DNA of 64,000 bases from Agrococcus jejuensis. Lineage in GTDB: Bacteria; Actinomycetota; Actinomycetes; Actinomycetales; Microbacteriaceae. Under the pieces are notes generated by a model, which saw only the letters and a list, made by a program, of their open reading frames with translations, did not search any database and had not been told where the DNA came from. This document shows positions 52,218 through 60,534 of this stretch, one piece after another. Positions within the stretch are counted from its first letter, which is position 1, and the number at the start of each line of letters is the position of its first letter. Location: assembly GCF_007679035.1 (NCBI RefSeq), contig NZ_VEFR01000004.1:62001-126000 (forward strand), in the 5' to 3' direction. The position numbers and the translations under genes are program-made.

Positions 52218-52697
52218 ATGGACGTCGACGTGCGCGTGCTCGCCGAGCACGAGGTCGCGGTGCTCGCTGCGCTCGAGCCCGCCGGCCGGGACTTCTCGGT
52301 CGGGATGTGGGCGGCGCAGCAGCGCGGCGAGTCGGTGCTGCTCGTGGCGTGGGTCGCCGACGTGCCCGTCGGCCAGGGGCAGCTGACGCTCGGCCGCGAG
52401 CCCGAGCTGCGCAACCTCCAGGTCGCGACGGTGGCGCGCGGCCACGGCGTCGGCACCACGATCGTGCGAGCGGCCGAGCGCCACGCTCGTGCGGCGGGTG
52501 CCATGGCGCTGTCGGTCGGCGTCGCCGACGACAACCCGCGTGCGCGCGCCCTCTACGAGCGCCTCGGCTACGCAGGCACCGGGATCCGCGCCACGACGAC
52601 CTACGCGTACGTCGACGACGCGGGCGTGCGCCGCACGGCGACCGAGACCGACGAGATGCTGCGCCGCGTGCTCGCCGACGACGCCTCCGAGCCGTGA
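52218..52697 (+). CDS. GNAT-family N-acetyltransferase
   Basis: A 159-residue GNAT enzyme: LRNLQVATVARGHGVGTTIV (motif A, about 68-87) then DDNPRARALYERLGYAGTG (motif B). A GGGAGGAGGAG sequence precedes the ATG at 52218. Substrate unknown. It follows putA across a palindrome, so probably has its own promoter. Confidence 0.85.
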   Translation: MDVDVRVLAEHEVAVLAALEPAGRDFSVGMWAAQQRGESVLLVAWVADVPVGQGQLTLGREPELRNLQVATVARGHGVGTTIVRAAERHARAAGAMALSVGVADDNPRARALYERLGYAGTGIRATTTYAYVDDAGVRRTATETDEMLRRVLADDASEP

Positions 52698-52868
52698 CCG
52701 AACCGTGACGTCGCGACGGTGACCGCCGGCCCGTGCCGGACATGCCTGGTCGAGGGCGGGGTGCCCGACGGAAGGCAGGCTGCGGTGGCCACGGGATCGA
52801 CGCGACGGGGATCGTCCAGGGCGCGTTCGGGGGAGCGCGCGACGATGGAGGCGACGAATGGAGCCCGC

Positions 52869-53627
52869 ATGCGCCGCATCCTCGCCGCGCCCGGGGCCAT
52901 CGCGGCGATCCTTGCGCTCGCCGCGTGCGGGCCGGGATCCCTCGACCCCGACCCGCCCGCCGCGTCCGGCGCTCCTCAGCCGTCGGCGTCGCCGAGCGCA
53001 TCGCCGAGCGTCTCGCCCGAGCCGACTCCGGAGGGCGAGCGCTTCGACGATGTCGACCTCGCGGCGGCACTCGTCGAGCGTCCGATCGAACCGGCCTCGC
53101 CAGAGTCCTGGGGACCCTGGGCCACCGAGCGTCGCGATGCGATCGTGCCCGGCCTCGACCCCGCAGCGTTCGCGTCCGCGCCCGAGTGCGCGGCAGCGGT
53201 GCAGGCGGTGCTCGACGTCGCCCCCGAGGAGGTCGTGCGCGGCGGCCATCCCTACGAGGGCGTCCTCGTCTCCACGATCATCGTCGGTCGGATGGCCTCG
53301 AGCTCCGACGCCACCGCCTACGTCGACGCGCTCGTCGCCGCGACGACGGCGTGCGGCGACGCGCAGGGCACGGCGGTCGGCGGCGACGGCGTCATCGCGA
53401 TGCGCGGACCCTTCGAGACCTCGGCTGCGGTCGCGGATGCGGGCATGCAGCAGGCGCTGATCGGCTTCGTGGGGTCGAACCACTACGGCACGTACACGCT
53501 CGTCGCCCACGACGAGCTCGTGGTGGTCACGCCCTACTCGGCCGACGTCGGCACCGACGTCACGGCCGAGGCCGTCGCGATCGTCCAGACGCAGATCGCA
53601 GCGCTCGACGCCGCGGTCGGCGACTAG
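52869..53627 (+). CDS. secreted lipoprotein of unknown function
   Basis: A 252-residue lipoprotein with MRRILAAPGAIAAILALAAC, in which the lipobox LAAC puts the modified Cys at residue 20. A Pro/Ser/Ala-rich linker (22-60) precedes an alpha/beta domain (about 70-252) with ECAAAVQAVLDV, TACGD and ALIGFVGSNHYGTYTLVAHD. I do not recognise the family. An in-frame ATG at 52845 is possible; 52869 gives the better signal peptide and has GGAG upstream. The stop shares a CTAG with the convergent DUF368 gene. Confidence 0.7.
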   Translation: MRRILAAPGAIAAILALAACGPGSLDPDPPAASGAPQPSASPSASPSVSPEPTPEGERFDDVDLAAALVERPIEPASPESWGPWATERRDAIVPGLDPAAFASAPECAAAVQAVLDVAPEEVVRGGHPYEGVLVSTIIVGRMASSSDATAYVDALVAATTACGDAQGTAVGGDGVIAMRGPFETSAAVADAGMQQALIGFVGSNHYGTYTLVAHDELVVVTPYSADVGTDVTAEAVAIVQTQIAALDAAVGD

Positions 53628-54553
53628 CGGGTCTCGGCGCTCTCGGCTGCAGCGGCAGCAGCCCGGCGTCGCACGACGACGAGCTCGACCGCCAGCACGG
53701 CGCCGACGAGCACGACCCCGGCCACGAACCACAGCGCGACCATCGCGACGTCGCCCGACGGTGCCAGCAGGTCGCGATCGTCGGACTGCCACGGCCACAG
53801 CGCCCGCAGCGAGCCGGCCATGAGCCCCGTCATGATCGCGAGGGTCACGCGCCGATGCGACGCGAGCAGCCAGCGCAGCACGTGCACGAACACCGCGAGT
53901 CCCAGCACGCCCCCGGCCATGAAGAGCGCGATCGTCGGCAGGTCGCCACCGTTGAGCGCTGCGAGCGCCGGCTGGTACATCCCCGTCGTGACGAGCACGA
54001 ACGAGCCGGAGACGCCGGGCAGCACGAGCGCGCACACCGCGAGGGCCGCCGAGCCGAGGATCGCGAGCGGCGACGGGTCGTCGACCGTCGCCGACGGCAG
54101 CCCCGTGAGCAGGAACCCGGTGGCTGCGGCGCCGACGGCGAGCGCGACGTCGCGCACGCGCCAGCGTGCGCCGAGCATCCGCGCCGGCACGACGAGCGAC
54201 GCGACGATGAGGCCCGCGAAGAGCGCGCGCGACGTCGCGGGATGCTCCTCGAGCAGCGGCTCGACGACGCGCGCGGCCGTGACGAGCGCGAGCACCATGC
54301 CGATGCCCACGGGCAGCACGACGCGCCACGACACCTGCGCCAGATGCGTCCTCGCGGCGGCGAGGCCACGGCCGCGCACGGGGTCGACGACGGCGCGCAC
54401 GATGCCGCGCACGAGCGCCGATGCCGACTCGAGCAGTCGCTCGTACACGCCGATGAGCAGCGCGACGGTGCCGCCGCTCACGCCCGGGATCACCTCCACG
54501 ACGCCGATCAGGGCGCCGCGCAGCAGGTCGACGAGGGTGCGGACGGCAGGCAC
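53624..54553 (-). CDS. DUF368 polyprenyl-phosphate transporter (PopT-like)
   Basis: A 309-residue integral membrane protein with about nine helices. LLRGALIGVVEVIPGVSGGT (about 8-27) and its internal echo LVLPGVSGSFVLVTTGMY are the DUF368 signature, in proteins recently shown to recycle undecaprenyl phosphate for cell-wall synthesis (established for PopT/UptA homologues). GTG at 54553 has AGGAGG upstream. The stop overlaps the convergent lipoprotein stop within CTAG. Confidence 0.85.
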   Translation of the reverse strand: MPAVRTLVDLLRGALIGVVEVIPGVSGGTVALLIGVYERLLESASALVRGIVRAVVDPVRGRGLAAARTHLAQVSWRVVLPVGIGMVLALVTAARVVEPLLEEHPATSRALFAGLIVASLVVPARMLGARWRVRDVALAVGAAATGFLLTGLPSATVDDPSPLAILGSAALAVCALVLPGVSGSFVLVTTGMYQPALAALNGGDLPTIALFMAGGVLGLAVFVHVLRWLLASHRRVTLAIMTGLMAGSLRALWPWQSDDRDLLAPSGDVAMVALWFVAGVVLVGAVLAVELVVVRRRAAAAAAESAETR

Positions 54554-54750
54554 GATGGCCCTCCTGGGAGGTAGGGAGCGGTCGAGGGTGCTGGTCGCCG
54601 CGCAGCCTCGGGCGCGCGAGCGACCCCTCCACCCTGCCAGGCGGTGGCGGAAGCGCGCGTCGGCGGCTGGTGCCGCGCGCGGATCCGACCTCAGCGGCGC
54701 CTCAGGCGGGATGCGTCCTCGACCGCCCGCTGGGACCGCATCCGTGCGCG

Positions 54751-56175
54751 TCAGCGCTGCGGGTCGTCGCCGCGCAGCGGCGGCGTGGGCAGGCCCGCGC
54801 CCGCATCCACCGCATCCGCGTCGTCGATCGCGACGGGCTTCGCCGACACCGGGATGAGCAGCGCGAGGCCCGCGAGCAGCACGATGACGATGCCGATGAT
54901 GCCGAAGCGCGTGTCCGAGAAGATCGTCACGAAGATGCCGAAGAGCGTCGGTGCGAGGAACGACACCGCGCGGCCCGTCGTCGCGTAGAGGCCGAACATC
55001 TCGCCCTCGCGCCCGGGCGGCGTGATGCGGGCCATGAACGAGCGTGCCGACGCCTGCACGGGCCCGACGAAGATCGTGAGGATGAGCCCCACGACCCAGA
55101 ACGCGGGCTTGCCCTGGATGAAGATCGCGGCGATGCCCGCCGTCGACAGCACGACGAGCGACGTCGTGATGACGGCCTTCGGGCCGAAGCGGTCGTCGGC
55201 CCAGCCGCCGACGAACGTGCCGGCGCCCGCCGTGACGTTGGCGGCGATCGCGAACAGCAGCACCTCGGTCGACGAGAACCCGAAGACGGTGGAGGCGATG
55301 ATCGCGCCGAACGTGAAGATGGCCGACAGGCCGTCGCGGAAGATCGCGCTCGACACCAGGAAGAGCAGGGTCTTCGGGTCGCGGCGGCCGATGCGCACGA
55401 TCGTGCGGAAGAGGCGGCGGTACGACTCGACGACGCTCACGCGCTCCCCGCGCTCGCGCGCGGGCAGCTCGGGCACGGCGACGAGCACCGGGATGGCGAA
55501 GATCGCGAACCACACGGCCGACACGACGATCGCGAGGCGCACGTCGAGCGCCGCGCCCTCGGTGCCGGTGGGGATGGCGAGCAGGCCGTTCGTCGACGGG
55601 TCGCCGAACGGGAAGAGGAAGAGCACGAGCAGGATCGCCAGCAGCACGATGCCGCCGACATAGCCCATGCCCCAGCCGAAGCCCGAGACCCGCCCCATGG
55701 TCTCCTTCGTGGAGACCTGGTGCAGCATCGCGTTGTAGTTCACGGAGGCGAACTCGAAGAAGAGGTTGCCGACGCCCAGCAGCGCAGCGCCGAACCAGAT
55801 GTACTCGGGCACGGGCGTGACGAAGAACATGCCGAGCATCGCGAGGATCGTGAGCCCGGTGTTGATGCCGAGCCACAGCCTCCGCTTGCCGCTGCCGTCG
55901 GAGCGCTGGCCGAGGATGGGCGCGAGCAGCGCCACGAGGCCACCGGCGATGGCGACGGCCCACGCGACGACGGCCGCGTTGTCGGCGAGCGCACCCGTGA
56001 GGGCGCGGCCGCCGACCTCGACGACCTCGGGCTCGACGAAGAGGTCGGAGGCGATGTACCGGCTGAAGACGAACGTCGTGACGACGGCGTTGAACGAGGC
56101 GGAGCCCCAGTCCCACAGCGCCCACGCGCGAGCGCGGCGGCGGAGGGTGCGGTCGTCGACGGTCGCGGTGCTCAC
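54751..56175 (-). CDS. UMF1/Atg22-like MFS transporter
   Basis: A 474-residue transporter of the UMF1 family (Atg22/vacuole-effluxer-like). RARAWALWDWGSASFNAVVT (about 11-30) is its signature, followed by about 12 membrane segments and APTLFGIFVTIFSDTRFG. The GTG at 56175 is chosen because TATGCT lies seven bases upstream; an ATG at 56187 inside that box would add four residues. Its substrate is unknown. The promoter region faces a long palindrome. Confidence 0.8.
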   Translation of the reverse strand: MSTATVDDRTLRRRARAWALWDWGSASFNAVVTTFVFSRYIASDLFVEPEVVEVGGRALTGALADNAAVVAWAVAIAGGLVALLAPILGQRSDGSGKRRLWLGINTGLTILAMLGMFFVTPVPEYIWFGAALLGVGNLFFEFASVNYNAMLHQVSTKETMGRVSGFGWGMGYVGGIVLLAILLVLFLFPFGDPSTNGLLAIPTGTEGAALDVRLAIVVSAVWFAIFAIPVLVAVPELPARERGERVSVVESYRRLFRTIVRIGRRDPKTLLFLVSSAIFRDGLSAIFTFGAIIASTVFGFSSTEVLLFAIAANVTAGAGTFVGGWADDRFGPKAVITTSLVVLSTAGIAAIFIQGKPAFWVVGLILTIFVGPVQASARSFMARITPPGREGEMFGLYATTGRAVSFLAPTLFGIFVTIFSDTRFGIIGIVIVLLAGLALLIPVSAKPVAIDDADAVDAGAGLPTPPLRGDDPQR

Positions 56176-56182
56176 GATGCCG

Positions 56183-56188
56183 AGCATA
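56183..56188 (-). promoter_or_regulatory. -10 box of the UMF1-like gene
   Basis: TATGCT on the minus strand, seven bases before the GTG at 56175. Confidence 0.45.
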
Positions 56189-56280
56189 GGTCGGGCGGAT
56201 GCGCGGGAGCCGACCCGACGCGTCGGCGTTCACCTGCCGTTCGCCGTCTCGGCTCGACCGCCCCGACGACCGGCCCTTGC

Positions 56281-56354
56281 GGTGCGAGCGAAGCGAGCCT
56301 CGAGAGGATCCCTCGCATCGGTGGGCTCGCTTCGAGGCTCGCTCCGCTCGCACC
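56281..56354. repeat. 22-bp-arm palindrome between divergent genes
   Basis: Arms beginning GGTGCGAGCGAAGCGAGCCT and ending AGGCTCGCTCCGCTCGCACC, one mismatch, with an inner block CGAGAGGATCC. It lies in the 275-bp gap between the UMF1-like gene and the KhtT-like gene, transcribed away from it, so it is not a terminator of either. Confidence 0.6.
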
Positions 56355-56438
56355 TCACCGAGCGGTGGGGAGACCGTCCCGGCACACCGCATCCGCGCGT
56401 CGCGCACCCCGCGCGCACCGACGCGCTGCGGATGGTGG

Positions 56439-56444
56439 CATGAT
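56439..56444 (+). promoter_or_regulatory. -10 box of the khtT-like gene
   Basis: CATGAT six bases before the GTG at 56451; leaderless type. Confidence 0.4.
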
Positions 56445-56450
56445 CCACCC

Positions 56451-56930
56451 GTGGACATCACGCAGACGCTCCTCCCCGGTGTGGGAGTGCGCTACGACAT
56501 GACGACGCGCAAGGGCGTGCCCGTCAGCGTCGTCGTGCATCGCGAGGGCCCTGCCGACCTCTGCGTCTCCAGCAAGCACGACCCCGACGACGTGCGCCTC
56601 GCCCTCCACCTCGACGAGGAGGAGATCGACGCGCTCACCGACGTGCTCGGCGCGCACCGCATCACGCAGTCGATGGTCGACGTCACCCGCCCCATCCCGG
56701 GGCTCGACACCGCCCGTCTGCTCGTGGAGGCCGGCTCGCCGTTCGCGGGTCGCACCCTCGGAGACACCAAGGCCCGCACCCTCACCGGCTGCTCGATCGT
56801 CGCCATCGTGCGCGACGACGACGTCATCGCAGCCCCCACGCCCGCCGAGCAGCTGCTCGCGGGCGACTCCCTCGTCGCCATCGGTTCCAAGGAAGGGCTC
56901 GACCAGCTGCGCACCCGTCTGAGCGGGTAG
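56451..56930 (+). CDS. K+/H+ antiporter regulatory subunit (KhtT-like, RCK_C domain)
   Basis: A 159-residue cytosolic protein. The C-terminal half (about 85-158) is a TrkA-C/RCK_C domain: AGSPFAGRTLGDTKAR, then GCSIVAIVRDDDVIAAPTPA and LLAGDSLVAIGS. The N-terminal half matches KhtT proteins. In Bacillus KhtT gates the KhtU antiporter and binds nucleotides such as c-di-AMP (established for that family). It lies four bases ahead of the antiporter gene, so the two form an operon. Confidence 0.85.
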   Translation: MDITQTLLPGVGVRYDMTTRKGVPVSVVVHREGPADLCVSSKHDPDDVRLALHLDEEEIDALTDVLGAHRITQSMVDVTRPIPGLDTARLLVEAGSPFAGRTLGDTKARTLTGCSIVAIVRDDDVIAAPTPAEQLLAGDSLVAIGSKEGLDQLRTRLSG

Positions 56931-56934
56931 CGCC

Positions 56935-58092
56935 ATGCACGACATCTCCGCGCTGCTCCTCGAGCTCGGGGCCGTCGTGCTCGGCGTGTCCGTGCTGGGC
57001 CTCATCGCCCACCGCGTCGGCATCTCGCCCATCCCGCTCATGCTGCTCGCCGGCCTCATGCTCGGCTCGGGCTCGTTCATCGACCTCAGCGCTGCGGAGC
57101 CGTTCATCGGTCCCGCTGCCGAGATCGGCGTGCTGCTGCTGCTGCTCATGCTCGGCCTCGAGTTCACGGCGGGCGAGCTCGGCCAGTCGCTCAAGCGGCA
57201 CTCGACGTCGGGCGCGATCGACTTCGCGCTCAACGCCTCCGCCGGGTTCCTCGTGGGCATCGTGCTGGGGATGCCGTGGCAGGCCGCGCTCGCGCTCGCG
57301 GGCATCACGTGGGTGTCGTCGTCGGGCATCATCGCGCGCCTGCTCGACGACCTCGGCCGCGTCGCCAACCGCGAGACGCCCGCCGTGCTGTCGATCCTCG
57401 TCATCGAGGACATCGCGATGGCGATCTTCCTGCCCATCCTCATCGCGGTGCTCACGGGCGCCGCGTGGTGGCAGGCGCTCGGCGCGGTGGCGCTGGCCGT
57501 CGCGGCCGTGACGATCATCCTCGTCGCATCGCAGCGAGCGTCGGGCGGCATCCGCTGGCTGCTGAGCCATCCGAGCGACGAGCAGGTGCTGCTGCGCCTC
57601 TTCGGCATCACGCTCGTCGTCGCGGGCCTCACGCAGCTGCTCGGCGCATCCGCCGCCGTCGGTGCCTTCCTCGTCGGCATCGCCGTCCCGCCGTCGATCG
57701 CCGAGCGGGCGCGCGCGATCCTCGGCCCCCTGCGCGACCTCTTCGCGGCGATCTTCTTCCTGTCGTTCGGCCTGCCGATCGTGCCCTCCGACCTGCTGCC
57801 GGTGCTGCCCGCGGCGCTGCTGCTCGCGGTCGTCACCGCCGCCACGAAGATGGCGACCGGATGGCTCGCGGCGAAGCGCGACGGCGTGCAGGCGAAGGGC
57901 CGACTGCGTGCCGGTGCGACGCTCATCGCTCGCGGCGAGTTCTCGATCATCATCGCCGCGCTCGCGGTCGGGGCGGGCTTCACCGAGCTGGGCCCGCTCG
58001 CGGCCTGCTACGTGCTCATCCTCGCGATCGTCGGCCCGCTCGCGGCCCGCTTCATCGTGCGCGCCCCGCGCCGCGACGAGGCCCTCGCGTAG
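56935..58092 (+). CDS. CPA2-family monovalent cation:proton antiporter (KhtU/KefB-like)
   Basis: A 385-residue membrane protein with about 12 helices. It has the CPA2 conserved segments SPIPLMLLAGLMLG, EIGVLLLLLMLGLEFTAGEL and GASAAVGAFLVGIAVPPS, but is short, with no RCK domain of its own, which is supplied by the preceding gene. This is the KhtT-KhtU arrangement for potassium efflux during osmotic, alkaline or electrophile stress. The start is four bases after the KhtT-like stop. Confidence 0.9.
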   Translation: MHDISALLLELGAVVLGVSVLGLIAHRVGISPIPLMLLAGLMLGSGSFIDLSAAEPFIGPAAEIGVLLLLLMLGLEFTAGELGQSLKRHSTSGAIDFALNASAGFLVGIVLGMPWQAALALAGITWVSSSGIIARLLDDLGRVANRETPAVLSILVIEDIAMAIFLPILIAVLTGAAWWQALGAVALAVAAVTIILVASQRASGGIRWLLSHPSDEQVLLRLFGITLVVAGLTQLLGASAAVGAFLVGIAVPPSIAERARAILGPLRDLFAAIFFLSFGLPIVPSDLLPVLPAALLLAVVTAATKMATGWLAAKRDGVQAKGRLRAGATLIARGEFSIIIAALAVGAGFTELGPLAACYVLILAIVGPLAARFIVRAPRRDEALA

Positions 58093-58108
58093 CGCGCGGC
58101 CTCGCCGC

Positions 58109-58185
58109 GATTGGTCACTTGTGTCGTCCGATTGGGCAGTAGTGGTTCGCGACACGCCGTGGAGCGTGCCACTACTGCCCAATCG
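58109..58185. repeat. GATTGGGCAGTAGTGG palindromic element, left copy
   Basis: Starts GATTGGTCACTT (58109-58120) and contains the 17-bp perfect palindrome CGATTGGGCAGTAGTGG / CCACTACTGCCCAATCG (58129-58185). The same element occurs inverted at 58643-58719, on the other side of the cupin gene. Confidence 0.8.
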
Positions 58186-58254
58186 AGTCGCGGGCGGACC
58201 AGGCGCGGGCCACGGAGGTGCGGATGGTCCGGGCGACGAGGCCGCGGGCATCCG

Positions 58255-58260
58255 CATGAT
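58255..58260 (+). promoter_or_regulatory. -10 box of the cupin gene
   Basis: CATGAT seven bases before the ATG at 58268. Confidence 0.4.
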
Positions 58261-58267
58261 GAGAGGG

Positions 58268-58639
58268 ATGAGCGACCTCCAGCGCGACGTGCGCAGCATC
58301 CCCGCCGCCTTCGACGTCGTGACCGACCCGTGGCAGCCGCACCGGCTCGCGACGGTCAACGACTCCGACGTGAAGGTCGTGCGGCTGCTGGGCGAGTTCG
58401 TGTGGCACGCGCATCCCGACACCGACGAGCTGTTCCTCGTGCGCTTGGGCACCGTCGTGATCCAGCTGCGCGACGGCGACGTCACGCTCGGCCCCGGCGA
58501 CCTCTACGTCATCCCCGCCGGCGTCGAGCACTGCCCGCTCGCGCGCGAGGAGGTCGAGGCGGTGCTCATCGAGCGCGTCGGCACCGTGAACACGGGCGAC
58601 GCCGGCGGCGACCGCACGTTCGAGGCGCGCGAGCTCTGA
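58268..58639 (+). CDS. small single-domain cupin protein
   Basis: A 123-residue cupin: FVWHAHPDTDELFLV carries the first metal-ligand pattern H-x-H-x4-E, and GPGDLYVIPAGVEHCPLA the second with the C-terminal His. It resembles small cupins acting on sugars or small acids, but the substrate is unknown. Other ATGs at 58256 and 58259 are possible; 58268 has the -10 box at leaderless spacing. It is bracketed by inverted copies of a 77-bp palindromic element. Confidence 0.8.
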   Translation: MSDLQRDVRSIPAAFDVVTDPWQPHRLATVNDSDVKVVRLLGEFVWHAHPDTDELFLVRLGTVVIQLRDGDVTLGPGDLYVIPAGVEHCPLAREEVEAVLIERVGTVNTGDAGGDRTFEAREL

Positions 58640-58642
58640 CGT

Positions 58643-58719
58643 CGATTGGGCAGTAGTGGCGAGCTCCACGGCGTGTCGCGAACCACTGCTGCCCAATCGA
58701 CGTGCAAAAGTGACCAATC
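58643..58719. repeat. GATTGGGCAGTAGTGG palindromic element, right copy (inverted)
   Basis: Near-exact reverse complement of the left copy: 20-bp arms CGTCGATTGGGCAGTAGTGG / CCACTGCTGCCCAATCGACG with one mismatch, the same loop, and AAGTGACCAATC at the outer edge (58708-58719). Confidence 0.8.
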
Positions 58720-58790
58720 GGGCGCCGCCAGCGGACGGTGTCGGATGAAGGGACGCTGCCGGCTGCGCACTGCCGGCCGACGGTGCCGCG

Positions 58791-59480
58791 TCAGCCCGCG
58801 ACGGCGATGAGCAGCGAGGCGAAGACCGCGATGATCGCCGTCGAGTAGGCGAACGCGACGACCGAGTGCACCATCGCGAGCGATCGCGCCGAGCCGCGCA
58901 CGATCTGCACGTCGGACGACGAGAACGTCGTCGACTGCTGCACCGACAGGTAGAGGAAGTCGCGGAACGTGCGCGGCTCGTCGCCGGGGAACACGAGCGA
59001 GTCGCTCTTCGCCCAGGTCCGCATGTACTCCACGGCGAAGATCGCGACCATGAGCACCCAGGTGCCCGCGACGCCCAGCACGCAGACGATCACGAGCAAG
59101 GGGTTCGAGCGGGCCTCGCCGGTCGTGAGCAGCACGACGGAGTAGACGCCGGCGAGGGTGACCAGGACTGCCCACGACTTCGGGCCGGCCAGGAACATCC
59201 ACCGCACGAAGCGGCTGCGCTCGTCGGATCGTGCGAGATGCGCGCGCAGCCGCTCGCCCGAGAGCGAGCGGAACGCCAGCCACGTGAGCGCGAGGAAGAT
59301 CGGCCCGTAGAGCCCGAACAGCATCGCGAAGGTGACGGCCGAGATCTCGCCGGCCTCGGTGATCTGCAGGTCGAGCAGCCCCGCCACGAGGACGAGCACC
59401 ACCATGATGGCCGCCGCGATGAGCGTCGCGACCGTCGACCGCACGACCTCCCGGTGCATGATGCTCGTGCCGCGCGACAT
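58791..59480 (-). CDS. DUF1345 membrane protein, copy 1
   Basis: A 229-residue DUF1345 protein with about five helices. LFGLYGPIFLALTWLAF and LAGPKSWAVLVTLAGVYSVV lie in the membrane core. FRDFLYLSVQQSTTFSSSDV (about 170-190) precedes the last helix. It is paralogous to the next gene. TACCGT lies six bases before the ATG at 59480. The function is unknown. Confidence 0.8.
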   Translation of the reverse strand: MSRGTSIMHREVVRSTVATLIAAAIMVVLVLVAGLLDLQITEAGEISAVTFAMLFGLYGPIFLALTWLAFRSLSGERLRAHLARSDERSRFVRWMFLAGPKSWAVLVTLAGVYSVVLLTTGEARSNPLLVIVCVLGVAGTWVLMVAIFAVEYMRTWAKSDSLVFPGDEPRTFRDFLYLSVQQSTTFSSSDVQIVRGSARSLAMVHSVVAFAYSTAIIAVFASLLIAVAG

Positions 59481-59486
59481 GCAGCC

Positions 59487-59492
59487 ACGGTA
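59487..59492 (-). promoter_or_regulatory. -10 box of DUF1345 copy 1
   Basis: TACCGT on the minus strand, six bases before the ATG; leaderless type. Confidence 0.5.
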
Positions 59493-59555
59493 GCGGCGTG
59501 CAGCGCGTGCGCCGCCGAGCACATCCCCAGCCTGGCGCGCCGCCTGCCGAGCGGG

Positions 59556-60248
59556 TCAGCGCGCCGACGAGATGAGCAGCGAGGCGAAGACGGCGACGAT
59601 GACGGTGGAGTAGGCGAAGGCGACGATCGAGTGCACGGTCGCGAGGCGCCTGGCCGGCGTCGCGACGAGGTCGACGTCGGATGCCGAGAACGTCGTCGAC
59701 AGCTGCACCGACACGTAGACGAAGTCGGCGAAGCGCACGTCGTCGTCGCCGCCGGGGAACCGCAGCGACTCGTCGGTGGCCCACTGGCGCATGTACTCGG
59801 CGGCGAAGACGGCGACGAGCAGCACCCACGTGCCGACGACGCACGCGACGCATGCCGCGACGAGCCAGATGCTGTCCCTGGCGCCTCCCGTGGCGAGCAG
59901 CAGCACCGACGCGACGCCGACGAGCACGATGAGCGAGGCCCACGACTTGGGGCCGCCGAGGAACAGCAGCCGCACGAGCCTGCGCTGCTCCTTCGAGCGC
60001 TGCAGGTGCTGGCGCAGCGCCGAGCCATGGAGTCGCCCGAAGGCGACGTGCGTGAGCCACAGGAAGATCGGGCCGTAGACGGCGAAGACCAGCGTCATGC
60101 TCACGAGCAGCACGTCGGCGTACGCCATCCGGCCCTGCGTCGCGACGGCGATCGTGGCGATGAGGCCCGAGATGAGGATGCTCGATGCGACGATCGCGAT
60201 CGTGTGCCGGATCGCCTCGCCGTGGAGCCTGCGTCGCACCCTGCTCAT
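59556..60248 (-). CDS. DUF1345 membrane protein, copy 2
   Basis: A 230-residue paralogue of the downstream gene, aligning along the whole length ([48 protein letters not shown]). Both keep the STTFSxSDV segment. Each gene has its own -10 box (TAGCGT six bases before the ATG here), so they are tandem duplicates with separate promoters rather than an operon only. Confidence 0.8.
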   Translation of the reverse strand: MSRVRRRLHGEAIRHTIAIVASSILISGLIATIAVATQGRMAYADVLLVSMTLVFAVYGPIFLWLTHVAFGRLHGSALRQHLQRSKEQRRLVRLLFLGGPKSWASLIVLVGVASVLLLATGGARDSIWLVAACVACVVGTWVLLVAVFAAEYMRQWATDESLRFPGGDDDVRFADFVYVSVQLSTTFSASDVDLVATPARRLATVHSIVAFAYSTVIVAVFASLLISSAR

Positions 60249-60254
60249 GGGGTC

Positions 60255-60260
60255 ACGCTA
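60255..60260 (-). promoter_or_regulatory. -10 box of DUF1345 copy 2
   Basis: TAGCGT on the minus strand, six bases before the ATG; leaderless type. Confidence 0.5.
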
Positions 60261-60339
60261 GCCCCGCGGCCCGAGCATCCCTCGCTGCGGCGCGGTGGGC
60301 GGAGGCGAGCGGATGCATAGGGAACGCTGAGCCTCAGAA

Positions 60340-60388
60340 CTTGACTGCACCTGACTCAAGTGCCAATGTTGAGTCTGCACGGCTCAAG
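60340..60388 (+). promoter_or_regulatory. dnaK promoter with two HspR (HAIR) operators
   Basis: HAIR consensus CTTGAGT-N7-ACTCAAG occurs twice: CTTGACT-N7-ACTCAAG at 60340-60360 and GTTGAGT-N7-GCTCAAG at 60368-60388. A promoter with -35 TTGACT (60341-60346) and -10 CAATGT (60364-60369), spacer 17, overlaps the first. HspR binding would block it, so heat shock derepresses dnaK-grpE-dnaJ (established for actinobacteria). The hspR gene is not in view. Confidence 0.85.
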
Positions 60389-60411
60389 TCGGGGTCGACG
60401 CCGTGCGATGG

Positions 60412-60471
60412 TTCCGGAGGACGAGCCTGCCGTCAGTCATGGGGGGTTGCCGGCAGGCTCCTCCGCCGGAA
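60412..60471 (+). promoter_or_regulatory. dnaK 5' leader hairpin
   Basis: TTCCGG and GAGCCTGCCG pair with CGGCAGGCTC and CCGGAA around a G-rich loop in the leader, about 65 bases before the dnaK start. It may affect mRNA stability or translation. The rest of the 286-bp gap is accounted for by the promoter. Confidence 0.5.
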
Positions 60472-60534
60472 TCAGGCAGACCCCACGGGCGCGAGCCCGC
60501 GTAGACACAGACCACGAACCAAGGAGCAGCCACC

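Noticed and set aside
47116..53070. A 1,984-codon minus-strand frame
   Set aside because: It lies opposite putA and neighbours and is an Arg/Gly-rich shadow with no recognisable domain.
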